This document shows, piece by piece, positions 34,021 to 46,000 of a stretch of DNA of 64,000 bases. The stretch spans positions 21,336,088 to 21,400,087 of the forward strand of contig BRKX01000018.1 of assembly GCA_026008535.1 (NCBI GenBank), written 5' to 3'. Source of the stretch: Perilla frutescens. Taxonomy: Eukaryota; Streptophyta; Magnoliopsida; Lamiales; Lamiaceae. Each line of letters starts with the position of its first letter. Positions within the stretch are counted from its first letter, which is position 1. Below the pieces are notes generated by a model, which saw nothing but the letters and a program-made list of their open reading frames with translations, was not told the origin of the DNA and ran no database searches. The position numbers were made by a program, and so were the translations under genes.

Positions 34021-37000
34021 ATCCTGCCCACTTAAAAAAATTTCGTCCTCGAAATTTATCTTACCAGGTTGTCCTAAGGATGGATATTTAGCTAGGATCT
34101 CCTCCTCGCGTTCCCAAGTTGCTTCTTCCTTCCCGTGCCTACTCCACTGTACTCTAATTAACGAGACTTGTCGATTTCTCAACTCATGCGTTTTCCTATC
34201 GAGAATAGCGACAGGTTCCTCTTCATAGGTCAAGTCTTTGTTGAGTTGTATCTCCTCATAGTTGATGGTGTGACTTGACTCATGCAAATACTTCCTTAGC
34301 ATAGAAACATGAAAGACATCGTGCACCAACGACAATCCGGGTGGTAGAGCTAGGCGATAAGCCACATCACCAATTTGTTCTAAGATTTCAAAAGGTCCGA
34401 TAAAACGAGGTCTCAATTTTCCTTTCTTCCCAAACCCTAATACCCCCTTCATAGGAGCGACCTTCAAAAATACTTTGTCACCTACCTCAAAATGCAAATC
34501 TTTTCTCCTTTTGTTGGCGTACGATTTCTGTCGATCTTGAGCAACTTTAATGTTACCTCGAATCTTCTCCACTGCTTCCACCGTTCTTTCAACTATTTCA
34601 GGACCTAAAATTTTTCTCTCTCCAACTTCATCCCAATACGCTGGTGATCTACATTTTCGTCCGTATAGCGCTTCATATGGAGCCATGCCAATGCTAGAGT
34701 GGAAGCTATTGTTATAAGCAAATTCCACTAACGGTAGATGCGCCTCCCAGCTACCTCCTAAATCCATGACACAAGTTCGTAACATATCTTCCAATGTTTG
34801 TATAGTTCTTTCTGATTGGCCATCTGTCTGAGGATGATATGCTGTTGAAAACTTTAGCTTCGTGCCCAATGCTGCATGTAAGCTCGTCCAAAATCTTGAT
34901 GTGAAACAGGGATCTCGATCTGATATTATGGACACTGGGACTCCGTGTAATCGGACTACTTCTCGAATGTATAGCTGAGCAAGTTGATCCATAGTGAACG
35001 TCATTCGTACGGGTAAAAAGTGAGCTGATTTTGTCAGTCGATCAACTATAACCCAAATCGCATCATAATTCTTCACGATCTTGGGAAGTCTGACCACAAA
35101 ATCCATGGTAATATGCTCCCATTTCCATTCTGGTATTTCCAGAGAATTCAACAATCCTAACGGTCTTTGGTGCTCTGCTTTTACTTGCTGACAGGCCAAA
35201 CATCGTGCAACATAGTCAGCAATTGATTTCTTCATGCCATACCACCAAAAACTCCTTTTTAAGTCTTGATACATCTTAGTACTTCCAGGATGTGCTGTGT
35301 AAGGCGTTCGATGTGCCTCATCTAAAATTTCTCTCATTATCTCGTTGTTCGGCACACAAATTCTGCCCTTAAAGAGTAGAGCCCCATCTGATGATATCGT
35401 AAATCCCTTAGAATCGTCCGACACTTCTCTTGCTCGCATCTTTTCTAGAAAACCATCTTCTTTTTGTGCCACTCTAATTCTATCTCGTAGCGTCGGTTGC
35501 ACTACTAATGCTGCGATTATAACATTAGCTTCTTCTGGTGTGGACACAACCTCGAGACTCAACTTCTCAAAATCCATAATCAACTCTTCTTGCTGCGTGA
35601 TTCCCTTAGTAGGATTCACTTTCTTTCGACTAAGTGCATCAGCCACAATGTTGGCTTTTCCGGAGTGATACATGATCGTACAGTCATAGTCTTTAACTAA
35701 TTCCAGCCACCTTCTTTGCCTCATATTCAATTCTTTCTGTGTGAAAAAGTATATAAGACTTTTATGATCCGTATAGATTTCACACTTACCTCCATAGAGA
35801 TAATGTCTCCAAATCTTCAATGCATGCACAACAACGGCCAACTCTAGATCATGAGTGGGATAATTCAACTCGTGAGGCTTCAATTGTCTAGAAGCATAAG
35901 CAACTACCTTTCCCTGTTGCATTAAGACACATCCTAGTCCTTGTTTTGATGCATCACTGTAAATGACAAATCCCTTTGATCCATCAGGGATGGTCAATAC
36001 TGGGGCTGTTACCAATCTCCGTTTCAACTCCTGGAAACTCTTCTCACATTTTTCTGTCCATTCAAAAGGTACCCCTTTTCGTGTCAATTGCGTGAGTGGT
36101 CCAGCTATCTTGGAGAATCCTTCAATAAACCTTCGGTAGTATCCAGCCATTCCCAGAAAACTCCTCACTTCTCCCACATTTTTTGGTGGACTCCAATTGT
36201 TGACAGCTTCTACTTTTGTTGGATCAACCTCAATACCTTCAGCAGTCACTACGTGCCCAAGGAATGCTATTCGATCTAACCAAAACTCACACTTTTTGAA
36301 TTTAGCATACAATTTCTCTTTTCTTAGGGTTTCCAGCACAACTCTCAGGTGTGCTGTGTGTTGCTCCTTATGTTTTGAATAAATCAGGATGTCATCAATG
36401 AACACAATGACGAATTGATCTAAATATGGATGAAATACCCGATTCATTAGATCCATGAACACTCCTGGTGCATTACACAATCCAAAAGGCATCACCACAA
36501 ACTCATAATGACCATATCTTGTCCTGAAAGCCGTCTTAGGGATATCGTCTTCCTTCACCTTCAATTGGTGGTATCCTGATCTCAGATCTATCTTTGAAAA
36601 CACACTAGCCCCTCGAAGTTGATCAAATAAATCATCAATCCTCGGCAAAGGGTACTTATTCTTTATTGTGAGACGGTTTAGATCTCGATAATCTATGCAC
36701 ATTCTCATACTACCATCTTTCTTCTTCACAAATAGAACTGGCGCTCCCCATGGCGAAACACTTGGCCGAATATATCCTTTGTCGAGTAGTTCTTGAAGTT
36801 GGACCTTCAACTCTTGTAACTCTGATGGTGCCATTCGATATGGTGCCTTTGACATTGGTGCTGCTCCTGGCACTAAGTTAATCGTGAACTCCACTTGTCG
36901 ATTTGGCGGTAATCCGGGTATCTCCTCGGGAAATACATCCACAAAATCTCTAACTATTGGCACATCATCCAATGTTGGGTTAGTTGGCATAGTCCCAACA

Positions 37001-37455
37001 ATACTTACCAAGAATCCTCGGCATTCACATTTCTTCAACATCTTCATAGCTTTCATTGCTGATATAATTCTTGGTCTTCCACTTAACTTAGCTCCATGGA
37101 AGATAAACTTTTCCTCGTCTGGTTTTTGAAATACTACTTCTCGTTCACGACAACATATATTTGCAAAACTTCTGCTTAACCATTCCATTCCCAAGATTAA
37201 ATCAAATTCTTGCATCTTGATAACATGTAAATCAGCTATAAGCTCTTTCCCCCCAAAATCCAATATAACATCTTTAGCAATCCTATCAGTTCTTAATGTT
37301 TCTCCAGCAGGGATTCTAACATTGAGGGCTAAGTTTTCTACTTCTAAACTTAGTCCTAATTTAGCACAAAGCTCAATTGAAATAAAGGAGTGTGAAGCAC
37401 CAGAATCAAACAGAGCTAAAGTTGGCATTCCAAGATCTGATATCATACCTGACAT
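33985..37455 (-). CDS. Gypsy C pol: protease, RT, RNase H, integrase, chromodomain (1156 codons)
   Basis: Uninterrupted frame on the minus strand. Visible domains: aspartic protease with LFDSGASHSFIS (Asp 17); reverse transcriptase from about residue 205 (GYIRPSVSPWGAPVLFVKKK, IDLRSGYHQLKV, FVVMPFGLCNAP, and the active site VIVFIDDILIYS); RNase H from about 490 (IYSDASKQGLGCVL, then IYTDHKSL); integrase with a His-His-Cys-Cys finger (HPGSTKMYQDL ... CLACQQVKAEHQ) and a D,D,E core (ITMDFVV, IISDRDPCF, GQSERTIQTLEDML); GPY/F segment (FIGPFEILEQIGDVAYRL); and a chromodomain (IRVQWSRHGKEEATWEREEE). The frame is really the downstream part of one gag-pol frame, so the first Met is only where an open stretch begins. 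It runs through the purine tract and stops 36 bases inside the LTR. Confidence 0.93.
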   Translation of the reverse strand: MSGMISDLGMPTLALFDSGASHSFISIELCAKLGLSLEVENLALNVRIPAGETLRTDRIAKDVILDFGGKELIADLHVIKMQEFDLILGMEWLSRSFANICCREREVVFQKPDEEKFIFHGAKLSGRPRIISAMKAMKMLKKCECRGFLVSIVGTMPTNPTLDDVPIVRDFVDVFPEEIPGLPPNRQVEFTINLVPGAAPMSKAPYRMAPSELQELKVQLQELLDKGYIRPSVSPWGAPVLFVKKKDGSMRMCIDYRDLNRLTIKNKYPLPRIDDLFDQLRGASVFSKIDLRSGYHQLKVKEDDIPKTAFRTRYGHYEFVVMPFGLCNAPGVFMDLMNRVFHPYLDQFVIVFIDDILIYSKHKEQHTAHLRVVLETLRKEKLYAKFKKCEFWLDRIAFLGHVVTAEGIEVDPTKVEAVNNWSPPKNVGEVRSFLGMAGYYRRFIEGFSKIAGPLTQLTRKGVPFEWTEKCEKSFQELKRRLVTAPVLTIPDGSKGFVIYSDASKQGLGCVLMQQGKVVAYASRQLKPHELNYPTHDLELAVVVHALKIWRHYLYGGKCEIYTDHKSLIYFFTQKELNMRQRRWLELVKDYDCTIMYHSGKANIVADALSRKKVNPTKGITQQEELIMDFEKLSLEVVSTPEEANVIIAALVVQPTLRDRIRVAQKEDGFLEKMRAREVSDDSKGFTISSDGALLFKGRICVPNNEIMREILDEAHRTPYTAHPGSTKMYQDLKRSFWWYGMKKSIADYVARCLACQQVKAEHQRPLGLLNSLEIPEWKWEHITMDFVVRLPKIVKNYDAIWVIVDRLTKSAHFLPVRMTFTMDQLAQLYIREVVRLHGVPVSIISDRDPCFTSRFWTSLHAALGTKLKFSTAYHPQTDGQSERTIQTLEDMLRTCVMDLGGSWEAHLPLVEFAYNNSFHSSIGMAPYEALYGRKCRSPAYWDEVGERKILGPEIVERTVEAVEKIRGNIKVAQDRQKSYANKRRKDLHFEVGDKVFLKVAPMKGVLGFGKKGKLRPRFIGPFEILEQIGDVAYRLALPPGLSLVHDVFHVSMLRKYLHESSHTINYEEIQLNKDLTYEEEPVAILDRKTHELRNRQVSLIRVQWSRHGKEEATWEREEEILAKYPSLGQPGKINFEDEIFLSGQDCNIPLLRDLKL

Positions 37456-38500
37456 CGTGCCACTATTTTCCCCAGCTTCTTGTTCTGTGAAGGCAAAAAG
37501 TCGTGCATTACCACCTTTCTTCGGCTCCTCACGTCGCTTCTTGGGACAATTTGTTGAGATATGTCCTGGCTCATGACATGTATAACAAACTCCTTTACCC
37601 TAAAAATAGGGTCCTGTATGTGGCTTTTTGCATTTTGGACATGGAGGAACTCCTGTAGGTGCTCTATTTGCGGGACGCATTTCAGTTCTCTCCTTCTTTA
37701 TAGGAAAATTCTCATTTCCCCTATTGCGATTATCCCATTTTCTTTTACCACGGGGATCTGCATTTCTTGGAAGAGCTTTATCTACTTCTAGTCCGGTAGC
37801 TACTTCATGAGCTTGTTTAACAGCTTGTCCGTAGTCAACAATCCTCTGTGTCGCTAGAATTCCACGTATCTCTGGTCGAAGGCCTCTCTTGAACCAGTCT
37901 GCTTTTTAATCCTCAGCATCTAGTAGACGTGCTGCGTAACGTGAGAGTTGATTAAACCTTCGCTCGTACTCTGTAACTGACAAGTTACCTTGCTTCAATT
38001 CCAAGAATTCAGTTTGCTTCTGCATACGAAAAGCACGAGAAAAGTACTTGTCCATAACGATCTCTTTAAACATATCCCAAGTCAAGTCTTGACGTTCTTC
38101 TTCGGTCATGCCAGTTTTGTATAACTTCCACCAGTGGCCAGCGTCCTCAGTGAATTGAAAGACTGCATATGAGACCTTGTGTGCATCATCGCACTCTATG
38201 TGTTTTTAAAATCCGTTCGAGCTCCATTATCCATTCTTCGAGAATGAGTGGCCCACTCCTACCATTGAATCTAGGTGGAGTGTAGCGACGAAATTGCTCA
38301 ATCACTTGATTAGTGGTTGGCGGAACAGGTGCATTAGGTACTGCATTTTGATTCAGTGTAGCATGTGTTTGTTGCTGAACAAACCCCTGTAGTGCTCTAA
38401 TCAGTTCTGGCACAAAGTTGCCACCGCCTGCATTTGGTGGTTGATTGGCCTCGGGATTTCGTGGTGGATTACGATTGAGAGGCGGTCGTCCACGTCTCAT
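37456..38500 (-). pseudogene. Gypsy C gag with one frameshift and two stops
   Basis: Probable start MRRGRPPLNRNPP at 38500. The gag core includes RRYTPPRFNGRSGPLILEEW, then after the lesion DMFKEIVMDKYFSRAFRMQK and FLELKQGNLSVTEYERRF. The frame is lost at a T5 run (38203-38207, plus strand) and resumes one frame over. TAA at 37908-37906 and TAG at 37602-37600 are in frame with pol. A CCHC zinc knuckle (CYTCHEPGHISTNC) lies just after the TAG. The gag normally forms the particle and binds RNA; this copy cannot make a full-length gag-pol and would depend on related active elements. Confidence 0.88.
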
Positions 38501-38903
38501 ACTTCTGTAATACGTATAAATAAACGAAGAAGAACATACTACTAAGTTCAAGCCAAATGATAAGTATCTTAATGTTTTGAATCTAAATAGGGAAACCATC
38601 TATTGAAAAATATTTCTATGTTCACTCTAAATTTCGAGGACTAAAATAATTTCTTTCTCATTCATCGAATGCATTTAAACATAATAAAATCTTTCTACAT
38701 AAATCACTGCTCAACATTTCTCATCATTCTCACATAATATCTGAAATTTTCTTAATGCTCACCACATTAAACAACTTTGCAAACATAAATAAATGAATCA
38801 AACAAAGTACCTTGGAGCAGGAGCATGTGACAGAAATGGGTGGCGTACCATAAAATCAACCAATTTAATTCTTTCAAACACATTGAGTCTACAGGAAGGT
38901 AAA

Positions 38904-38918
38904 CCTGCTCTGATACCA
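38904..38918 (-). other. Primer-binding site of gypsy C (initiator tRNA-Met)
   Basis: Minus strand TGGTATCAGAGCAGG, five bases inside the 5' LTR end, complementary to the 3' end of initiator tRNA-Met. Confidence 0.92.
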
Positions 38919-38923
38919 CTAAA

Positions 38924-40460
38924 TGTAACACCCTAACTTCTATAATTAAAAATGTTACTCTTTCTATTCTTTAAAGCGGAAAATGATTACCAATAATAAT
39001 TGGTCAAGTAATTTTTTTTTCTTTTCTAAAATAATCATGCTAGAAATCCTAAGAAGAAAATAGAACCATATATTTTCATAAATATATGTACTTAGAGCAA
39101 AATACCTGCATTTCGTAAACACCAAGTTCATTTCAAAAAGTAACTCATAAGTTCAAAAATATTAAATTCAAACTTGGAACATTGATAAAATCATAATATT
39201 CCACCACTACATTAAGTTAGTTCAAAAATAACTAAACAAGCACAGAATATCAAGTTCAAAATAATTTACTTTTAGAAACTAGTGCAAAAGTTAAGGTCAA
39301 GCGTTGGAAACATTTTGAGAAAGTTCACCCCCATTTCCATCGTGCTGCTCCCAGCTCACTGACCTGAAAACATTTAAAAATGTGGGGTGAGCACTCTTAA
39401 AACGTACTCAGTGGTGGGGGATCATGAGCATTTCTTTCTATTTATCCAACTGAAATAAATCGCAGGAATAATGGATTTAGGGTACTCTTCTTCTGATTCT
39501 AGAATACATCTTGAACTATGCATAGGACATATTCTGGTGCGTACAAAAACGCTACTCTGATCTGATGCGTATAAAACGCTATCCATATTCCATCCACGAC
39601 AATTCAAGTTGGATTAAAAACATTTCTATCTCAAACATCATATATCATATACTTTTATTTCACAGATAATAATTTTACCCACCTGAGAATAATGAGCACC
39701 TAAAATTGAGCAGAGGATCACAAAATAGATGAAGATCCTAATTGCGCCGCACCTAGTATTAAATAATATCAATTAAATCATTTATGTTGAATTATAAAAT
39801 TAAAATTAAACTAGATTTGAAAACTAACCTTCTTTGTATTCTATCTCCACCTCAATTCTATCTCCACCTCACTACTGTTGTATAACCTTTTTTTTTTATT
39901 TCCTTGCCACCTTTGTAGTGAATAGATTGCTCAATATATTTTTCTTTTCTTATGCACAAAAATGAATCAATAGTATTAGTAGATGTATATATATATATAA
40001 GACCACAAGCTACTGCCGCCTCACTTTTCATTTCATAATCCTCTCAATTCCGCCGCCATATTCATCTTGATCAACTATATATATATATTATATTGCATTT
40101 AGGGGATAAAATATTGAAGAGTAAGTTAGTTCCTTTTTTTTTTAAGATACATTAATTTGGATTTATCTAGTCAATATATATATATATATATATACACATA
40201 TATTCTTCTCTTTGACCGACTACTATAACTATTTTGCCTATCAAAATTATTTTAAAATCTAATATACACTCACACATATAGTAATAATAAATTATACCTC
40301 AAGACCTATAATTAGAACACATGTATTCATAATTATTATCACTATTTATTGCTATTGTATTATCTTTTCAAAATATTTTATTTTTATATTTTTAAATCAC
40401 ATACCTAATATAGTTGTAATCCTTATCATTTATTTTTCTTCTTTATCTTAATATCTTTGA

Positions 40461-40518
<58 letters not shown>

Positions 40519-40646
40519 CAATGAATTTATCTAATATGTAGATATATATACACACGAATTAACATATATAATTCATCATAAGTGATTCATGTAATCAAAA
40601 TAAAATTATACTCTTAACTTGTATAACTTTTATCTAAACAAGATTA

Positions 40647-40711
<65 letters not shown>

Positions 40712-40908
40712 GGCTCAAACTAATTAAACTTTTAAAACCTAAATAATAATTACAAATATTCTTGATACTAGGGGCGCAACTTCGAACTCCCTCAAGCCCA
40801 ACTAATTCTATTGAGCGTTATTAAATAAATAAATAAATAAAAACTCATTTTTTTTTAAACAATCAAATAATTTTATAATTTTAAATCACGTAGAAGTGGG
40901 ATGTTACA
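38924..40908 (-). repeat. 5' LTR of gypsy C
   Basis: 1,985 bp; longer than its partner because of expanded ATT (about 40460-40515) and AT (about 40650-40707) microsatellites and a small CTCAATTCTATCTCCACCT duplication near 39850. Confidence 0.95.
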
Positions 40909-41557
40909 GTTTAAGTTAGGAAACTAATATGTATTGGGATTTGACCAAATTTTGAATATAAATATATCTCAAGAGAAGAGAAAGAGGGGACGAAAATATT
41001 CAAGCCTAGAATTTTGATTCTCACGGCAACTTTGATTTTGTGAAATCAAATCTGATTCATGCCAAGTTTTTAATATTTGGTTTTGGAATTCACGTTTGAC
41101 GTGAATGATTAGCATTCAAAAGCTAATTTCTATTTAATCTCTTCTTCTTCTTCTTTTGATTTGTTTTTAATTCAGATTAAATATCTTCCCAATATTATAG
41201 CCCAATTCTACGATTTTATGTGTTGAAATAATCGTAGAAAAATTAAGTTAGGAACTTAATAGATTTATTCTGGTGCCCACTCACTGTCGTTCAAAGAAAG
41301 AATCGAATCGGAAGATTGTGGTATTTACGATATTCAAGATTCAAAGGTTTATCAAAGAAGACGAAGGAGGTTTAAGAAAAAAATGGTATTTTCTTTATCT
41401 CTTCTTTAGTATTAAATAAATTTAATTTGCATGGATATTATATTTTTATATCACGATCTATATTCTGATTAATACCGCTTCCGCTCCCGTTCGATTTGAT
41501 TGAAAAGATGGATTTTATTCGATCCGAAATAGTTTCGGACCGGTTTAATTTCCAACA
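40909..41557 (+). repeat. 5' LTR of copia B, second part
   Basis: Starts with the duplicated GTTTA and matches 48247-48892. It ends CCAACA at 41557, followed two bases later by the primer-binding site. Confidence 0.93.
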
Positions 41558-41559
41558 AA

Positions 41560-41572
41560 TGGTATCAGAGAC
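41560..41572 (+). other. Primer-binding site of copia B (initiator tRNA-Met)
   Basis: TGGTATCAGAGAC directly after the 5' LTR; the first 11 bases match the initiator tRNA-Met 3' end. Confidence 0.9.
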
Positions 41573-43056
41573 AGGTTGTTTTGATATAAGAATATAATTT
41601 CATGGAATTAAATTTATTTAGGAGTGGGCTATAGGATTTGATCTTATTTTTGTGATGAATGGTTGAATGGATGCATGGATGCTTTTGGATTGATATCTTA
41701 AATTGTTTTTGATAGGATCATGATTTACACCCTAAATTTAAAGGGTATAGAAATTGTAATTTTATATAGATTGGTTTTTACCTATCCCTCCCTGATTACC
41801 CCGCTATGTAATTTATTTTTTCCTGTTTAGATTTAGGGGTGTAATTTAAGGCATCGATCCAATTCATCGTTTATAATTTCTTGCAAATTATTTTATGTAT
41901 ATGTGATATATGTGCCATGCATTATTATGTCATTCATGAAACCCACTCCGAGTATGTTCATAATTTTAAATAGTTTAATATTATAATTGATCTATAAGAT
42001 AGATATAATCTACGAGATGGATTTTTATTTTATTTTTTTGTGATGGATGATTTGAATCTATTTTTTATGAAAAATTAGATTTTCACAAAAAAAAATGAAA
42101 ATAAAATAAAAATACAAGTACGGTCCATCGGGGGCAACAATCGAATTGTTCGAATTTTAAGATGGACTAATTCTGTATTTTTTGTGTTTATTTTTGCTCT
42201 TTTTGGATCATCCTAATTCCTTAATTATTTTGATAATTTAAGGATTTGATTAAAAAAATTTTTTTTCTAAAAGTTAGATTGTTAAAAATTAATTTTAATC
42301 AAATAATCAATAAGATTGGTTTTTATTAAAACATATGATGTTTTATAACTTAAAAATTTATGAAACTTTTATTATAAAATTTTGGTTAGATAATTTATTT
42401 TAATCTAATCGTTAGATTGAAATATAATTATTTTAATCAAATAAACCAATAAGATTGTATTTTGTTAAAACATTTGATGTTTTATAACTTAAAAGTTTAT
42501 AAAACTTTTATTATAAAATAATGAGTGGGAGAATGTTTTATGACAATAATACCTACAATCTCCACTATTGATAAAAGCAAGGTGAGATTTTAGTGACGCC
42601 TCGCGACGACTAGCTTTCGTCCCCCTACGGAAGGCTTTCACTAAAAATCAATAATCAAGGCTTTGTCTCTGAAAGGATAAGTTTTAGAAATTTAATTCTT
42701 AATCTTCCTACCCTACGGTGGCGATTATGAATTAGTTTTGAAAGACTGAAATAGTGGGTCACACTCATAAAAATATTAATTTATTATTTGTTAATATTTT
42801 TGACTGAAATACAAGGTGATTAATAAAATAAATGAAGATATGAGATGTCTTGATTATTTATTTTATTAATGGAGATTGTCTCTATTTAATTATCTTTTGA
42901 TTTGACCTACCCTACGGCGGCATATCAATTGTGAGATTAAATTACCTTAGAATTGGTAGGATAAATTGTTATTGCATCATGCATTACATTTATGATTCCT
43001 AAAGTACATGTTATGTGATGTTTGTTCTTAAATTTATGTCGTTTTATTTATTTTTC
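41573..43056 (+). other. Long untranslated leader of copia B with internal repeats
   Basis: About 1.5 kb without coding sequence. A segment with AAAACAT(A/T)TGATGTTTTATAAC and AAACTTTTATTATAAAAT occurs near 42299-42380 and again near 42438-42520 (period about 139 bp). CTACCCTACGG followed by TGGC or CGGC recurs near 42711 and 42907. A TTTATTTATTTTTCAG acceptor-like site lies just before the gag ATG at 43064, so the gag message may be spliced (inference). Confidence 0.6.
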
Positions 43057-43063
43057 AGCAATA

Positions 43064-46000
43064 TGTCTAGTCCAATGCTTGCACTGCTTCATGAAAAATT
43101 ATCTGGTGACAACTTTGTCAAGTGGAAAAGTAACATTAATATTGCACTTGCATGTGAGAACCTGAAATTTGTTTTGACTGAAAATGTTCCGCCTCAACCC
43201 CCTACAAACGCTGCTCGTAATGTACGAGATAATTATGAAAGATGGGTTGTGGCAAACAATAAGGCTCGTGCCTATATGCTTGCCGGTATGAATGACGTGC
43301 TTAGACTAAAACATGAGAATACAGAGACTGCCCATGGAATGATGGAGTCTCTGAATGAGATGTTTGGTCAGCCCTCTATTCAATCAAGGCATGAGGCTAT
43401 TAAGATGGCTATGAATGCTAAGATGAAGAAGAGACAGTCAGTGGGAGAACATGTTTTGAACATGATCAACTACTTCGCTGAAGCCGAAACCCATGGTGCA
43501 ACAATTGATGATGACACCCAAATGAGTATGATTTTGGAAGCACTCTCACCTGCTTTCCTGTAATTCAAAATCAACTATGTGATGGATAAGTTGAGTTATA
43601 CATTAACTCAGTTGCTAAATGAATTGTAGACTTTTGAGTCCATTTCAATTGGAAAGGTCAAAGAAGGGGAGCAAATGTTGCCGAGAATAAGCAATCTTCT
43701 TCTAAGAAGAGAAAAGGCAAAGGTCAAGGTGGACAATCAAAACAAAAGAAAAGAAAAATTTCTTATGAAAAGAAGAACAGTTCTTCAAAGAAACCAAAGG
43801 GAAAATGTTTCCATTGCAGTGAGGATGGACATTGGAAAAGAAATTGTCCCAAGTACCTTGCTCAGTTAAAGGAGAAAAAGAAAGGTAAATTTGAATTACT
43901 TGTTCTTGAATCTTGTTTAGTGGCTAAAGATTCTTCTACTTAGGTAGTTGACTCGGACGCTACTAATCACGTTTGTTCTTTTTTACAGATGCTTAACTCT
44001 TATGAAGAGCTAGCAGATGGTTCTTTCACTATGCGAGTAGGCAATGGTGCAGTCGTTTCGGCAAGAGCAGTGGGAGTCGTTAAACTTAATTTCATAGATA
44101 GGAATCTGGTTTTAAACAATGTTTATTTCATTCCTAGTTTTCGTAGAAATTTGATTTCTGTTTCAAAGTTGCATGAACAATTATTTTCCTTTTCTTTCAG
44201 TAATAATGAGATTATTATTTCCAAGAATGGGTGTAATATTTATAATGCAAAAGTTGAAAATGGACTCTATTTAATTAAGCCAAACAAACAACCATTGCTA
44301 AATGCCGAAATGTTTAAAGTAGAACATCCTAAAAGGCAAAAGGTTTTTCATGATAATGATACATATCTTTGGCATCTAAGATTAGGTCATATTTCATTAG
44401 ATAGGATAAATAGGCTAGTAAAGGATGGTCCTTTAAGAGAGCTAAATGTTAGCACTCTCCCTATTTGTGAATCCTGTCTAGAAGGAAAAATGACTAAGAG
44501 AGCTTTCACGGTAAAGGGATCTAGAGCCAAAGAACCACTTGAGCTTGTACATAGTGATGTTTGTGGTCCTTTATCCACACAAGCTAGAGGTGGTTTTGAG
44601 TACTTCGTCACTTTTATTGATGATTACTCTAGATATGGATATCTTTACCTTATGCATAGGAAATCCGAAACTTTTGACAAGTTTAAGGAATTCCATACAG
44701 AGGCTGAAAAGCAGCTAGGTAAATCTTTGAAGTGTCTTTGATCTGATCGAGGAGGCAAGTATATTGATACCGAGTTCAAAGACTATTTGATAGAGCATGA
44801 TATTTTACACCAACTCACAATACCTGGCACCCCTCAGCAAAATGGTGTTGCCGAAAGGAGAAATCAGACTTTGCTTGATATGGTTAGATCCATGATGAGC
44901 TACTCTACACTGCCCAATATGTTCTAGGGATATGCGTTGCAAACAGCGGTATATATTTTAAATGTAGTTCCGTCTAAGTCAATCCTAAAGACACCTCTAG
45001 AGTTGTGGAAAGGAAGTAAACCTAGTTTACGCCATTTTCGCATATGGGGGTGTTCAGCACATGTGCTTAAAGGAAAGACTGAAAAATTGCATCCCCGATC
45101 AAAAGTGTGTCTGTTCACAGGATATCCCACAGGAACAAGAGGAGGTTTGTTTTATGATCCACAAGAAAAGAAAGTAATAGTTTCAACTAATGCTATCTTT
45201 CTTGAAAATGATTATATACAAAACTTTCGACCTCGTAGTAAAGTTGTACTCGAGGAGTTACTTAATGATAAGATCAAACCACATCCCACAAAAGTTGTTG
45301 GAGAAACCACTAATGATACCACTGAACCAAATCATAATATCATGGCACCTAGACGCAGTGGGAGGGTGATTGTTCTACCAATCCGCTATCGTCAAGATGA
45401 AGAGGCAAATGTTGTCATTTCTGATGGAGTCGATGATGATCCATTGACATTTAAATATGCGATGGAAGATTCTGATAAAGAGAGATAGCTTGAAGCTATG
45501 AACCAAGAAATGGAGTCTATGTATTCCAATTCTGTCTGGGCTCTTGTAGATCTACCTGAAGGTGTCAGACTAATAGGGTACAAATGGATCTATAAGAGAA
45601 AGAGAGGTGTGGATGGGAAAGTAGAGACTTTTAAAGCAAGGCTTGTGGCTAAGGGTTATACGCAAAAGGAAGGAGTCGACTATGAGGAGACTTTCTCTCC
45701 TGTAGGCATGCTTAAATCCATCCGTATACTTTTTCAATCGCTGCATGTCTTGACTATGAAATATGGCAGATGGATGTCAAGACAGCCTTTTTGAATGGCT
45801 ATCTACATGAAGATATCTACATGCAGCAACCAGAGGGTTTTGTATCTGAAGGGCAAGAGCAGAAAGTCTGCAAATTGCTTAGATCTATTTACGGACTAAA
45901 GCAAGCCTCTCGGTCTTGGAACTATAGATTTGATGAGACCGTTAAATCATATGGTTTTGACCAAAATATTGATGAACCTTGTGTCTACAAGAGAATCAAG

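Larger units (their letters stand above)
32118..40908 (-). mobile_element. Ty3/gypsy chromovirus C, 8.79 kb, nearly intact
   Basis: LTRs lie at 32118-34020 (3') and 38924-40908 (5'), plus-strand ends TGTAACACCC and GGGATGTTACA. TSD GTTTA occurs at 32113-32117 and 40909-40913. The LTRs differ by few substitutions (under about 1 percent by eye) and mainly in AT, ATT and poly-T repeat lengths. The primer-binding site is at 38904-38918 and the purine tract (AAGTGGGCAGGAT, minus strand) abuts the 3' LTR. A single gag-pol frame ends in a chromodomain, placing it with Del/Tekay-like chromoviruses. Only three coding lesions are visible. Confidence 0.96.

Noticed and set aside
35345..35668. 107-codon plus-strand ORF and others at 36884-37810
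   Set aside because: Antisense shadows of the gypsy C gag-pol frame.
32616..39607. 61-codon ORF present twice (32616-32801 and 39422-39607)
   Set aside because: The two copies are the same position in the two LTRs of gypsy C; duplication comes from the LTRs, not from selection on a protein.
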